Notes: a model not told the origin generated them from the sequence alone. A DNA stretch of 64,000 nucleotides from Candidatus Rifleibacteriota bacterium (GCA_015233155.1 JADFYG010000027.1:1-64000), one strand, 5' to 3'. Positions 26,164 to 36,326 are shown, counted from the first letter of the stretch. Made by a program: numbers and translations.

Positions 26164-26775
26164 GTGAAAAAAGTTGTTCAGGGCCATCGGGTTGCCGTCC
26201 ACTATACTGGCACGTTAGACAGTGGTGAAGTGTTTGATTCCAGCGAAGGAAACGAGCCACTCAAATTCACGGTCGGCATGGGCTCGGTCATTGACGGATT
26301 CAACAACGCTGTCATTGGCCTCGGAGAAGGCGAAGAACGCAAAGTTACGATCGCACCGGTTGACGGATATGGTGATAGGGATGAGAGTCGCGTGATGAAG
26401 GCCGATCGCGCAAGTATGGATGCTGATTTCACTCCCGAAGTAGGCATGGCAATAGGTCTTCAGATGGCTGATGGAGCACGAATACGTGCCGTCATCACAG
26501 AGATCTCCGAAGACGAAATCACATTCGATTTGAATCATCCGCTGGCAGGTAAAACCTTACATTTCGCGGTCAAAGTTGTGGAAATTCGTGAGGCCGACGA
26601 TCCGGAAGCACACGGCTGGGAAAACGAACAACATTCGCACAGTTGTGGTTCGTGCGGAGATGACGGCTGCTGTAGCGAAGGCGATGACGAGTGCTGTGAC
26701 GAACATGATCACGATTCAGAGGATTGTGATGATAATGACCACGGGCACGGCGGCTGTTGCGGACGACACAAATAA
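26164..26775 (+). CDS. slyD: SlyD-like FKBP peptidyl-prolyl isomerase with metal-binding tail
   Basis: 203 residues from a GTG with GAAGGAG upstream (26151-26157). FKBP fold: VAVHYTGTLDSGEVFDSS, GMGSVIDGF, then the insert-in-flap and VVEIREADD. The last about 55 residues contain nine Cys and eight His among Asp/Glu/Gly, like the SlyD tail that binds Ni, Zn or Cu. SlyD accelerates prolyl isomerization and feeds nickel to hydrogenase assembly via HypB. Here it starts the metal efflux gene run, the next gene beginning 26 bp after its stop. Cytosolic, with no signal peptide. Confidence 0.9.
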   Translation: MKKVVQGHRVAVHYTGTLDSGEVFDSSEGNEPLKFTVGMGSVIDGFNNAVIGLGEGEERKVTIAPVDGYGDRDESRVMKADRASMDADFTPEVGMAIGLQMADGARIRAVITEISEDEITFDLNHPLAGKTLHFAVKVVEIREADDPEAHGWENEQHSHSCGSCGDDGCCSEGDDECCDEHDHDSEDCDDNDHGHGGCCGRHK

Positions 26776-26801
26776 TTTCGCTGTCTCCAGGGAGATTTCT
26801 T

Positions 26802-27767
26802 GTGATTTTGAGACGTCTGCTCTGTTTTTTTGCCTTCTGCTTTATTTTCGCGACGGGAAGGCCCGGCGAGGCAGTTGAGAATAACACCATATGTTTTGAT
26901 GCAAAAGTCCCGGGAAATGCGTCAGGAGTTTCCACACCAACGCTGATCCCGGGACTCGCGTCCTTATCGGCTAACGCCATACAGGCTACTGCCCCGACAA
27001 ATGTTTCCGAAAAATCAGAACCAATCCAGGACAACAGTTTTCTGATCGAAGAAGCTTATAACCAGGAAACAGGTGTAGTACAACATATCAATACATTTTC
27101 GAAATCACAGAGAAGCCGTAACTGGCTGTATACTTTTACCCAGGAATGGCCGGTTCCATCGCTTACACACCAGCTCAGTTACACACTTCAACAGCAGCGG
27201 GTGGAGGGCGATCCCGCTGATTGCATTGGTCGTGGTGATACACTATTGAATTACCGCTATCAGGCAATAGGTGACGGAAATGCACGAGTTGCCTTCGCTC
27301 CACGTTTCTCCGTAGTATTACCGACCGGCGATGAAAAGCGCGGCATGGGCAAGGGTGGAACGGGATATCAGGTGAATTTGCCTATAAGTGTCGTATTATC
27401 CGATCATTGGGTCACCCACTTCAATCTTGGTGGCACAATTACGCCAGGCGCTCGTGATGCCGCTGGAAACAGCGGAAAAACATTTGATTACAATTTCGGC
27501 GAGAGCTTCATCTGGCTGGCCGCCCCCACTTTCAATGTAATGCTTGAGTTAGCCTATGGAAGCCTTGAATCCATAGCCGGCTCCGGTCTCAAGCAGCGCT
27601 CAGACAGCTTTTACATTTCGCCTGGTTTTCGATGGGCAATCAACTGCAAGAACAATCTGCAGATTGTACCCGGAATCGCATTTCCCATAGGCATCGGGCC
27701 GAGTAATGACCGCGCAGTATTTTTCTATCTGAGTTTCGAACACCCATTTAAAAAGGTTGCGAAGTAG
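26802..27767 (+). CDS. Outer-membrane beta-barrel protein, MetA-pathway type
   Basis: About 321 residues from a GTG (AGGGAG upstream). A signal peptide (MILRRLLCFFAFCFIFATG) precedes alternating amphipathic strands and an aromatic C-terminus. The block NSFLIEEAYNQETGVVQHIN resembles the Phenol_MetA_deg-like transporter group found beside heavy-metal RND genes. It would sit in the outer membrane. Its substrate and mechanism are unknown; association with metal efflux comes from its position between the FKBP and TolC genes. Confidence 0.7.
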   Translation: MILRRLLCFFAFCFIFATGRPGEAVENNTICFDAKVPGNASGVSTPTLIPGLASLSANAIQATAPTNVSEKSEPIQDNSFLIEEAYNQETGVVQHINTFSKSQRSRNWLYTFTQEWPVPSLTHQLSYTLQQQRVEGDPADCIGRGDTLLNYRYQAIGDGNARVAFAPRFSVVLPTGDEKRGMGKGGTGYQVNLPISVVLSDHWVTHFNLGGTITPGARDAAGNSGKTFDYNFGESFIWLAAPTFNVMLELAYGSLESIAGSGLKQRSDSFYISPGFRWAINCKNNLQIVPGIAFPIGIGPSNDRAVFFYLSFEHPFKKVAK

Positions 27768-27776
27768 CCTGTAGAT

Positions 27777-28139
27777 ATGTCGGACATTCAAAAATGGTGG
27801 ACAAAATCGCGAGTGCTTCATTCTATAGCGCGTGTCCAGCTCATGATAGTTTTGTTGTCTCTCATTTTCGGTATTTTTCTCAAATGCCCTTCTGAGTCTT
27901 GCTGTCCTCATCAACTCGATGTCAGAGACACAATACTCGGGCACGAAGAGACTTCGGAAGATCATCATTTCTGTACCGCCTTGAGCTGTTCCTGCGGCGC
28001 CATGTTTCTCGCCGGCATTACAAGAATGATTCCAGCTCCGGAGCCTGCCGAAATTGTTGCCGCCGCACTTGTTCCGACACCCATATCAATAGTTCGAAAG
28101 GATTTTTTTCGACCGCCCATAGCCTTCATGCTGATTTGA
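27777..28139 (+). CDS. Small Cys/His-rich membrane-anchored protein
   Basis: 120 residues with one N-terminal hydrophobic segment (LMIVLLSLIFGIFL) and a Cys/His-rich stretch (ESCCPHQLD, EDHHFCTALSCSCG). It ends in IVRKDFFRPPIAFML. The size, layout and location beside RND metal-efflux genes resemble DUF2946-type small periplasmic proteins of copper loci. Metal binding is inferred from composition. Confidence 0.6.
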   Translation: MSDIQKWWTKSRVLHSIARVQLMIVLLSLIFGIFLKCPSESCCPHQLDVRDTILGHEETSEDHHFCTALSCSCGAMFLAGITRMIPAPEPAEIVAAALVPTPISIVRKDFFRPPIAFMLI

Positions 28140-28185
28140 AATATATTTTCGTTATAATTTTCAATCAAAGCATGGAGGTATTCCA

Positions 28186-29565
28186 GTGGTTTCATTATGC
28201 CGTTTGCGGCATTTTTCGCGCATTTTCGTTACTGTGTTATTTACTGTTTTCCTATTTTTTACCTGCGATTCCGTCTTCTCAACAACGCCAGAGTCATTGG
28301 ATCAGACTGGTATCACGCCTGTCAGGGCCATGACACCCAACTCTGCCACTTGTGATACCGGGCTTCCCCTTTCCGAGGTGTTGGCCTGCATTGCATCGCA
28401 TCCAGCGCTGACAGCCGCCGCTCTGAATCTTGAGACAGCTACTGCGATTGGACATGATGCCGGAAAGCGTGGCCCGGATGAACTTTTCCTGGGCACGGAA
28501 AATATCGGCGGCGATTTGCCGGGGTATTCCGATGCCGAGACCACACTGACCTGGCGCCGTCCGATTGTCGAAACGGCGCGTGCGCGGGCGGCACGAAAAA
28601 GCGCCGCTCAGGCGCGAAAAGCGATGATATTCGAAACCGAACGCATTGCCTGGAGATTATCTATCGACGCTCAGGTCGCATTTCACAAGGCGCTCGGATT
28701 ACGCGATCTGACGGTAACTGCAGGCGAACTGGTTGTTCTGACGGAAGAACTTGCCCGAGCCGCACGTGAGCGGGTTAACGTCGGAGTTGCACCAGAGAAC
28801 GAGGCGATCAAGGCGGATATGGAATTGACTCGCGCACGCACGGAGCAGCGCCACGTGATCGCAGAGTTTGCCCAGGCCAAAATCGCACTAGGACGCGCCA
28901 TAGGAAGACCCTTTGGTGCAGAGCGGCCACTGGTGGGAACGCTCACTCCCGATCTCGCACTTCCGGATCGAAACGTTCTTTTAAAAGGTCTTCTAGAGCG
29001 ACACCCGGTGTTTCGTGAAGAGAATCTGGCTCTGGAAGAAAATGCGGTCGGGAAGGAAAAGCTGCGTGCGGAGCAACGTCCTGAACTGGCATTCGAGACC
29101 GGTATCCGTAATCTGAGGGCCGACAGAAAAATGACGTTCGTAATGGGCGTAACCGCGAGTTTGCCAAATCACTCCGCAAGCACAGGTGCATTGACTGCAC
29201 TAAGTTTACAAAGAAAGCGGATAGAACTGGAAAGTGGAACCGCCCGTCTTACGCTGGAAGCAGAGCTGGATGAATGGATAGCGCGTTTTGCGGCTGCTCG
29301 TGAGACAGCACTGGATTTACGGGATCGAATTCTTCCGGCGGCTCGCAACGTTTTTTCTCTGGCAATGGATGGCTACAGGCTTGGAAAAACTGATCAGCTC
29401 TCTGCTTTGGAGGCACGTAAATCTCTACTGGAAACGCAGCGTGAATTGCAGCATGCACTCGATGATCTCTACCAGTCGGCTTCTGAAATCGAAAGAATGT
29501 GCGGTATATGTCTGGTTGGAGAAGCCCATGAATCAACCAGAGCATCAAAATCGAATGAATATTGA
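28186..29565 (+). CDS. TolC-family outer-membrane efflux protein (CusC/CzcC-like)
   Basis: 459 residues, GTG start with GGAGG at 28173-28177. A signal peptide is followed by two OEP repeats of long helices and strands (LSEVLACIASHPAL..LNLETATAIG; ERVNVGVAPENEAIKADMEL; YRLGKTDQLSALEARKSLLE). It forms the outer-membrane duct of the tripartite pump completed by the next two genes, which begin 31 bp and 31 bp downstream of the preceding stops. Confidence 0.9.
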   Translation: MVSLCRLRHFSRIFVTVLFTVFLFFTCDSVFSTTPESLDQTGITPVRAMTPNSATCDTGLPLSEVLACIASHPALTAAALNLETATAIGHDAGKRGPDELFLGTENIGGDLPGYSDAETTLTWRRPIVETARARAARKSAAQARKAMIFETERIAWRLSIDAQVAFHKALGLRDLTVTAGELVVLTEELARAARERVNVGVAPENEAIKADMELTRARTEQRHVIAEFAQAKIALGRAIGRPFGAERPLVGTLTPDLALPDRNVLLKGLLERHPVFREENLALEENAVGKEKLRAEQRPELAFETGIRNLRADRKMTFVMGVTASLPNHSASTGALTALSLQRKRIELESGTARLTLEAELDEWIARFAAARETALDLRDRILPAARNVFSLAMDGYRLGKTDQLSALEARKSLLETQRELQHALDDLYQSASEIERMCGICLVGEAHESTRASKSNEY

Positions 29566-29596
29566 TTTAATCAAATCAAGGAACGGAAATAACACC

Positions 29597-30979
29597 ATGA
29601 AATATTTTCAAGCGCCACGCATTTTGCGAATTTTGTCCGGCATGATATGTCTGGTCGTATTTTTGCTTTGCCCCTGCCAGAATGCCAGTGCGGAAGACAT
29701 TCAGGGTAAGACTAATGACGCCGGATGCGCAACTCATACTGATGTCGGCATCAAGAAGGTCGGGGGTGATGAACGCACGGATGCCACGCAAAAGGAAGAA
29801 GGCAATGTAGAAGGCACTGCGACCGGAATCGAAGAGCTGCGAAAGATTATGTGTGAGCATAAGATTCAGCAGCTTTTGTGCGACAAATGCCGATTCGAAC
29901 TCGGAGCGGTAAAGATTGCAGCGACACAGTCGCATTTGATCAAGCTGGAGACGCTGACAACCGCTCCAGCTGCGTCGACGCTGACTATAACGGGAGAAAC
30001 GTCATTTGACGAAAATTCAGTGCGTGTCGTCACGCCACGTTTTTGCGGCAGGCTGGATTCAATGACATCACGTGTTGGAGACCGCCTTTCGAAGGGCGCT
30101 CCAGTTGCGCAGTTAGAAAGTCTCGAACTGGCTGAAGCGGCTCTGAATTTGCTGAAACGTCGATCCGAGCGGGGATTTGCCGAAAAAAAGATAGCCCGGG
30201 AGCGTTTGCTTCGCGAGAAAAAAATAGGCACCGAGCAGGATCTCCAGGCCGCGCAAGCGGCATTCGATCTTGCTGTTTTAGAAGAACAGAATGCTGCCGA
30301 TCGTTTGCGTCTCTTCGGGATCGCCGACAACGATATAAGCGGCCTCTCCAGTCAAAGTCGATCGCCGATACTGCATGGTATATTCAATATTTATGCCCCG
30401 ATAGATGGAGTTGTGACGCGCCGTGATGGAACAGTCGGCGAGGTCGTTCCTGAAGGACGCGCACTGCTTACGATTGCCGATCCCGGTCATCTGCGCGTGA
30501 CATGCCAGGCGCACGAAAGAGATATGGAATCAGTTTTGAAGGCGTTTGAGGGATCCGTTGCCGCCGAAATTCGTTGTGACGCTTTTTCAGGGCGGATTTT
30601 TTCCGGGAAGGTCATTGCCGTCGATGCGCAAATGGCCCCTGAAACACGCACGCTGCCAGTTCATATAGAGATACAGAACCACGAATATCTTCTTCGGCCC
30701 GGGCAATTCGTGACGGCGACTTTATATCTGGAAAGCCCCAAAAATCTGGCATCACTACCGATTTCGGCTGTCGTGGATGACGGAGGACGCAGTTTCGTTT
30801 TTGTACAAGAATATCCGGAAATGTATCTGAGGCGTGATGTCGTAACAGGGCGTCGCATCGGCGATCGGGTTGCGATTCAACGTGGTCTCAGGGCCGGCGA
30901 ATCGATCGTGACCGAAGGCGCATTTCTTTTGAAATCAGACATCCTGCGCGGCAAGATGGGCGCTGGCTGCGCTGACTGA
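29597..30979 (+). CDS. RND periplasmic adaptor (CusB/CzcB family)
   Basis: 460 residues. The start is the ATG at 29597 (AAGGAACGG upstream), followed by a signal peptide; an upstream open frame is within the tolC gene. Residues about 80-100 carry a Cys/His motif (MCEHKIQQLLCDKCRFELG) typical of heavy-metal-efflux adaptors. The barrel-sandwich hybrid and helical hairpin follow (FNIYAPIDGVVTRRDGTVGE), then a beta-barrel and the membrane-proximal domain. It links the inner-membrane pump to the TolC duct and may capture periplasmic metal. Confidence 0.9.
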   Translation: MKYFQAPRILRILSGMICLVVFLLCPCQNASAEDIQGKTNDAGCATHTDVGIKKVGGDERTDATQKEEGNVEGTATGIEELRKIMCEHKIQQLLCDKCRFELGAVKIAATQSHLIKLETLTTAPAASTLTITGETSFDENSVRVVTPRFCGRLDSMTSRVGDRLSKGAPVAQLESLELAEAALNLLKRRSERGFAEKKIARERLLREKKIGTEQDLQAAQAAFDLAVLEEQNAADRLRLFGIADNDISGLSSQSRSPILHGIFNIYAPIDGVVTRRDGTVGEVVPEGRALLTIADPGHLRVTCQAHERDMESVLKAFEGSVAAEIRCDAFSGRIFSGKVIAVDAQMAPETRTLPVHIEIQNHEYLLRPGQFVTATLYLESPKNLASLPISAVVDDGGRSFVFVQEYPEMYLRRDVVTGRRIGDRVAIQRGLRAGESIVTEGAFLLKSDILRGKMGAGCAD

Positions 30980-31010
30980 CCAGGCTTTATCGCCGAAGGA
31001 GCCCAGGTTC

Positions 31011-34000
31011 ATGCTTTCATTCATGCAGTTTTTAGTAAGACAGAGGTGGTTTGTACTGATTGTTACGGCGGCGACGGCCGCGCTCGGGTGGACCGCATGG
31101 AACGCGCTCCCGATAGATGCATTCCCGGACGTCACAAATGTACAAGTCATGATTTTAACGAAAGCCGGCGGTCAGTCTGCACCGGACGTCGAGCAACGGA
31201 TCACTTTTCCGATAGAGCAAAGGCTGTCCGGACTTCCGGGAGTGACGCAAATACGTTCGCTGTCAAAGGCCGGCTTGTCACAGGTGGTCGTCGTTTTTGA
31301 GGATTCCACCGATGTGTATTTCGCGCGTCAGCTCGTATTCGAGCGTTTATCCGAGGCACGAGAGGCATTACCCGCAGGCGTTATGCCCGAGATGACCCCT
31401 ATAAGCACCGGACTGGGGGAAGTGTTCCAATACACAATCGACGGAGAGGGCATTTCTCCACGGGAACGGCGTACTCTTCAGGATTGGGTCGTTGCGCCCA
31501 TGCTGCGTGCGATTCCAGGTGTCACCGAAGTTAATAGTTTCGGCGGAGAAGTTAAACAGTATCAGGTGATGGTGGATCCGGAACGCCTGCAGAAATATGG
31601 TTTGACGTTACGCGAGGTTCTGGCCGCACTTGAAAACGACAATGCCAACGCCGGCGGCGGATACATCGTTAAAGGCTGGGAACAATCATGGATCCGCTCT
31701 ATCGGTCTTTTCAAAGATGTCACTGAAATCGGAGGAGTGGTGCTCAGGGCTAAGAACGGGACTCCCGTATTGGTCCGAGACGTGGCGGAGATTATAGAGG
31801 GGGCGGAACCCCGACAAGGTGCGGTCACTCGGGATGGCAAGGGCGAAACAACTGCCGGCATGGTCATTATGCTGAAGGGAGCTAACTCAAAGACCGTAGT
31901 AGAGAAGGTTAAGGAAACACTTCCGGAGATACGCCGCACCCTTCCCAAAGGCGCTGAACTGAACGTATTCTATGATCGCACTTACCTTATTCAGGCTTGC
32001 ATCGAAACCGTCATGAATGCCATGAAGGAAGGCGGCATATGCGTTACGGTGGTATTGTTTTTGTTTCTCGCGGAACTTCGCACCGCGCTGATCGTTGTGC
32101 TGTCGCTCCCTTTAACTTTCCTCGCTTCATTTTTCGTCATGCGCCTAGTTGGTGAAAGTTCAAATCTTATGAGCCTCGGAGGTCTGGCATTTTCAGTAGG
32201 AATGGTCGTGGACGCAACGATAGTGGTGGTTGAGAATGCCCGGCGCCGTCTGGCGGAGGCTAAATCAGGCGAGAACCATTCCGCGGTTATAGCACGTGCC
32301 ACTGCGGAAGTGGCAAAACCTGTAACATTCTCGGTATTCATCATTGTACTTGTACTCATACCGCTTTTCAGTCTTCAGGGTATGGAGGCGAAAATGTTCG
32401 GTCCGCTGGCGCTGACAATGCTGATTGCACTGCTTGCCTCGCTCGGAACGGCTTTTTTTGCGATGCCTGCGATATCGAGGCTGATGCTTCCCGTCGGAAA
32501 AGAGTATGAATTCTTTTTTGTCCGCTGGTTGCACCGGCTATATGCGACATGTCTGCTGTTTGCGATGAGATTTTCGCCAATAGTGCTCTGCGTGGCGATC
32601 GCAAGCCTGATAGGGGCGGCATCGCTGATTCCCGGGATCGGTACGGAATTCATGCCAACACTTCGGGAAGGTGCAATCGCCATTAATGTAGTGCGGCTGC
32701 CGAATGCTTCGCTGGAAGGCTCTGTACGTGTTTCAACAGAGATAGAACGTCGGCTGACTGATCTTCCGGAGGTTTCATCCGTAATCTGTAAAACGGGACG
32801 GGCAGAAATATCTGAAGATCCGATGGGGCCGGAGCAAACGGACGTTTTCATCACGTTGCGTGATAGACACGAGCTGCCAGGCGGCCGATCTCAGGACGAT
32901 ATGACTGAGGTCGTCAAGGAGCGATTGGATCAGATTCCGGGCATTCGGTGTTCATATTCCCAGCCTATCTCTTTGCGAGTGAACGAGCTGATTTCCGGAA
33001 TAAAGAGCGACGTCGCCGTGAAAATATTCGGACCCGATCTCGATATTTTATCCACTTTTGCAGGTAAGGTCGCCGCAGTGGTTGGCGGCATTCCAGGGGC
33101 AAATGACACGCGATCGGCGCAAATGGCCGAGATGGATCAGATCGATGTCGAAATCGACCGGGCTGCCGCATCCAGATATGGTATAGGTATTTCTCAGGTA
33201 AACGAGCTCATCGAAACAGCCGTCGGCGGCAGGGTTGTGACCGTGATGTCGGAAGGCCAACGTCGATTCGCCGTGGTAGTCAGATATGCAGCGGCCTCAC
33301 GGTCGGGCGAAGCCGCCATTGAGGGTCTTCGTATTGTAACCGGAGACGGCGCGCTGATTTCCCTCGGTCAGATCGTCAAGGTGCGCCGGGTGTCTTCCCC
33401 GGCTGAAATAACACGTGAACGAGGCATGCGAAGGGCAGTGGTCGAAACAAACGTGCGGGGTCGAGACCTTGGCGGTTTCGTAACCGAAGCGCGTCAAAAG
33501 CTTGAGTCGGTCACAGCTGAGCTCCCAAGCGGGTATTTTGTTGAATACGGCGGCCAGTTCGAGAATCAGGAACGCGCAATGGCGCGGCTGACATTAGTCG
33601 TGCCGGTCGTGCTTGGGCTGATTCTTGTGTTGCTGGTCATGACTCTGGGAACGCTCCGCGACGCATTGCTGGTCGTTCTGAACCTGCCCTTTGCGGTCAT
33701 CGGCGGAATAGTGGCGGTGCGCATTTTCAAACTTTCCCTTTCGGTTTCAGCGGCTGTAGCTTTTATCGTGCTGCTGGGAATAGCCGTGCAAAACGGCGTC
33801 CTTCTGGTCGCGTTCTTCCGTGACGGGTTGCATCGTGGATTGAGTGTGAATGCGGCGGTGCGATCCGCCTGCCGAACAAGGTTCCGACCATTGATGATGA
33901 CAGCGCTGACCTCATTCATCGGGCATCTGCCGATGCTTTATGCGACCGGCTCCGGCGCGGAGATTCAAAAACCGCTTGCCGTAGTCGTCATGGGCGGGCT

Positions 34001-34133
34001 TATCACATCGACGATGCTGACATTGTTGGTACTTCCGCCGGCATTTCGATGGGTTGAATCGCGCGTCGTGAAGCGCCGGCGGTTGCATCATAACAAACAA
34101 ATTTTGCCCAAACCGGATCGTTCTTTAGTATAA
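31011..34133 (+). CDS. Heavy-metal efflux RND transporter (CusA/CzcA family)
   Basis: 1040 residues, 12 transmembrane helices and two large periplasmic loops. Helix 4 carries charged residues in GMVVDATIVVVENARRRL, the HME-type proton-relay region. The periplasmic porter segment reads SEDPMGPEQTDVFITL, closer to divalent-cation CzcA/CnrA types than to Cu/Ag CusA (DPAPLEMVET). Proton-driven export of Zn/Co/Ni-like cations is the better guess; the substrate is not proven. It is the last gene of the FKBP-barrel-tolC-adaptor-pump run. Confidence 0.93.
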   Translation: MLSFMQFLVRQRWFVLIVTAATAALGWTAWNALPIDAFPDVTNVQVMILTKAGGQSAPDVEQRITFPIEQRLSGLPGVTQIRSLSKAGLSQVVVVFEDSTDVYFARQLVFERLSEAREALPAGVMPEMTPISTGLGEVFQYTIDGEGISPRERRTLQDWVVAPMLRAIPGVTEVNSFGGEVKQYQVMVDPERLQKYGLTLREVLAALENDNANAGGGYIVKGWEQSWIRSIGLFKDVTEIGGVVLRAKNGTPVLVRDVAEIIEGAEPRQGAVTRDGKGETTAGMVIMLKGANSKTVVEKVKETLPEIRRTLPKGAELNVFYDRTYLIQACIETVMNAMKEGGICVTVVLFLFLAELRTALIVVLSLPLTFLASFFVMRLVGESSNLMSLGGLAFSVGMVVDATIVVVENARRRLAEAKSGENHSAVIARATAEVAKPVTFSVFIIVLVLIPLFSLQGMEAKMFGPLALTMLIALLASLGTAFFAMPAISRLMLPVGKEYEFFFVRWLHRLYATCLLFAMRFSPIVLCVAIASLIGAASLIPGIGTEFMPTLREGAIAINVVRLPNASLEGSVRVSTEIERRLTDLPEVSSVICKTGRAEISEDPMGPEQTDVFITLRDRHELPGGRSQDDMTEVVKERLDQIPGIRCSYSQPISLRVNELISGIKSDVAVKIFGPDLDILSTFAGKVAAVVGGIPGANDTRSAQMAEMDQIDVEIDRAAASRYGIGISQVNELIETAVGGRVVTVMSEGQRRFAVVVRYAAASRSGEAAIEGLRIVTGDGALISLGQIVKVRRVSSPAEITRERGMRRAVVETNVRGRDLGGFVTEARQKLESVTAELPSGYFVEYGGQFENQERAMARLTLVVPVVLGLILVLLVMTLGTLRDALLVVLNLPFAVIGGIVAVRIFKLSLSVSAAVAFIVLLGIAVQNGVLLVAFFRDGLHRGLSVNAAVRSACRTRFRPLMMTALTSFIGHLPMLYATGSGAEIQKPLAVVVMGGLITSTMLTLLVLPPAFRWVESRVVKRRRLHHNKQILPKPDRSLV

Positions 34134-34219
34134 TCTGAACCATTAATTCATGAAAGGATGGGTATTGTCTGCTCTTGCGCTGAAATGCGTGTTGTAGCAG
34201 TATCCGAAAATATCATCTC

Positions 34220-35854
34220 ATGCTCAATATTATATACACAATGCTGGACAGACTGACGCGAAGAAAAACGCTGGATCAACTCAAGGCCAATCTTGAAGAG
34301 CCCGAACACGGCGGCAAACTGCATCGTGCGCTCACCGGCTGGGATCTCATGTTTCTCGGGATCGGCGCCATTATCGGAGCCGGAATCCTTTCCAGCCTGG
34401 GAACCGGTCTTGCAGGGGGCTTTGACTCAAATTACGGGATAACGCGCCCGGCCGCAGGCCCTGCACTCGTGATCAGCTTTTTGATTACCGCAGTTGCCTG
34501 TGGTTTTACAGCATTGTGTTATGCCGAAATGGCTTCGATGATACCGATATCCGGGTCGGCATACACATACGCATATGCCACAATGGGAGAATTGCTGGCC
34601 TGGATAATCGGCTGGGATCTTTTGCTCGAATATGCCGTATCTAACGTGGCCGTTGCAATCTCCTGGGGGGGATATGCAAATGATTTACTCAAGTCATTCG
34701 GCCTTGCAATCCCAGGATGGCTGACCATAGATATTCGTTCCATGCTTACTACGACAAAAAGTTTTGTCGAAGCTCACCCCGGAGTCGGATTTGTCGAAAA
34801 ACTCAACTGGGTGGCACAATGTAAGGCTGGTATTGCAAGCGGCCCAACCGTTTTCAACAATTGGGATTTACTCAACTCAGCCCCAATGATCGGAAATTTT
34901 CCGATTGCACTGAATGTATTGCCGATGGTTGTGACCTTTTTCATCACCTTGCTTTGCATAGTGGGTATTCGTGAGTCGACCAAATTCAATAACGTGATGG
35001 TTGGAACGAAGGTCGGTCTGTTATTGATGGTCATAGCGATCGGCATTTTTTATGTGAAGCCGGAAAATTACGTACCTTTCTGTCCGAACGGCTTTGCGGG
35101 AATTCAGGCGGGTGCCGCAATAATCTTTTTCGCGTTTATCGGCTTCGATGCAGTCAGTACAACTGCCGAGGAGTGTCGTGACCCTGGCCACGATCTTCCC
35201 TTCGGAATCATTGGCTCACTCGTTGTCTGCACAATTATCTACGTAGGAGTTTGTCTCGTAATCTCCGGCATGATGCCTTATACCGCCTATGCAGGTATAT
35301 CCGATCCAGTGGCGCATGCATTCACTTCAATCGGAATGACGAAAGTGGCTGCAATTGTTTCCATCGGCGCAGTCGCAGCTTTGGCTGGCGCACTGCTCGT
35401 ATACCAGCTCGGACAACCTCGCATCTTCATGGTCATGAGCCGGGACGGACTTTTACCCCCATGGTTTTCCAGGGTCAGCGAAAAATACGGAACTCCGATC
35501 AATGCCACAATGCTGACAGGGCTGCTTGTACTCATTCCGGCCGGTTTCATGAACATTGATGAAGTCGTGGAACTCTGCAACATCGGGACGCTATTCGCCT
35601 TCATTATCGTTTGCTTCGGAGTGTTGATCCTGAGAGTCCGGCATCCGGATTACCCACGTCGATTCAGAGTCCCGGGCGTATGGTTCTGCGCCCCCGCTGG
35701 AATTCTATTCTGCGTATGGCTCGCTTACGGATTGCCTCACGCGACATGGGTCCGTTTTGTTGTCTGGCTCATTGCGGGTTTGATCTGTTACTTCTTCTAC
35801 GGTTTCTGGAAAAGCAAACTCAATTTGCCAAATACAGCGAATGTGAAAAACTGA
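34220..35854 (+). CDS. APC-superfamily amino-acid permease (CAT type)
   Basis: 544 residues with about 12-14 helices. Motifs are LTGWDLMFLGIGAIIGAGIL in helix 1 and FFAFIGFDAVSTTAEECRDP in the middle, as in cationic amino-acid transporters and YfnA-like permeases. Inner-membrane amino-acid uptake or exchange is expected. Neither the ATG at 34220 nor the one at 34241 has a good ribosome site. A region of about 85 bp separates it from the RND gene, so it is probably transcribed independently. Confidence 0.9.
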   Translation: MLNIIYTMLDRLTRRKTLDQLKANLEEPEHGGKLHRALTGWDLMFLGIGAIIGAGILSSLGTGLAGGFDSNYGITRPAAGPALVISFLITAVACGFTALCYAEMASMIPISGSAYTYAYATMGELLAWIIGWDLLLEYAVSNVAVAISWGGYANDLLKSFGLAIPGWLTIDIRSMLTTTKSFVEAHPGVGFVEKLNWVAQCKAGIASGPTVFNNWDLLNSAPMIGNFPIALNVLPMVVTFFITLLCIVGIRESTKFNNVMVGTKVGLLLMVIAIGIFYVKPENYVPFCPNGFAGIQAGAAIIFFAFIGFDAVSTTAEECRDPGHDLPFGIIGSLVVCTIIYVGVCLVISGMMPYTAYAGISDPVAHAFTSIGMTKVAAIVSIGAVAALAGALLVYQLGQPRIFMVMSRDGLLPPWFSRVSEKYGTPINATMLTGLLVLIPAGFMNIDEVVELCNIGTLFAFIIVCFGVLILRVRHPDYPRRFRVPGVWFCAPAGILFCVWLAYGLPHATWVRFVVWLIAGLICYFFYGFWKSKLNLPNTANVKN

Positions 35855-36326
35855 AGAACAATGCGTCTCAGGTAACGCGGTCCCGCCAAAAGGGTGAAAA
35901 ATTATAGCCAAGACGGGACCGCCGGTTGGGAAGACGCCGTTTTGCGTATTCTGATGACTTACTTCATTGCAGCAGATTCTCGCCGCCGCAATGAAGTAAG
36001 TCACTGTTTGGCTGAACCATGTCAACAACGGTTGAATCCTCGCTTCAAACCGTGATTATGGTCTCATTTTCTATGCTATATGGCAAAATCTTTTACAAGT
36101 TACATAAAACACGAGATCAACCATAAATCCCAAACTTCGGGATACTTAGAAAAACTGATATCCTTTTCATGACTTATTGGCATTGTTTCAATGCGACGCC
36201 AAGAATGGGTTTCGCCCATTCCGGAGCGCAATGGAGGTCACAGATTTTGACAATTTTACCTTGCTCCATGCCGAGAATTAAGTAGCCAAATTAGCCATTG
36301 TTGCCAAAGGAAACATTTCTAGCAGT
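35855..36326. other. 472-bp gap with two inverted repeats
   Basis: No gene is supported. It holds a 9-bp stem (GCGGTCCCG 35877-35885 / CGGGACCGC 35914-35922) and a perfect 16-bp stem (35955-35970 / 35988-36003). The remainder (36005-36326) shows no recognised feature. The region is between convergent genes. Confidence 0.6.
35955..36003. repeat. Perfect 16-bp inverted repeat with 17-base loop
   Basis: TGACTTACTTCATTGC (35955-35970) pairs perfectly with GCAATGAAGTAAGTCA (35988-36003). No T-tract follows on either strand, so a simple terminator is not certain. It may be a structured transcript end, a small-RNA element or a mobile repeat end. Confidence 0.65.
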
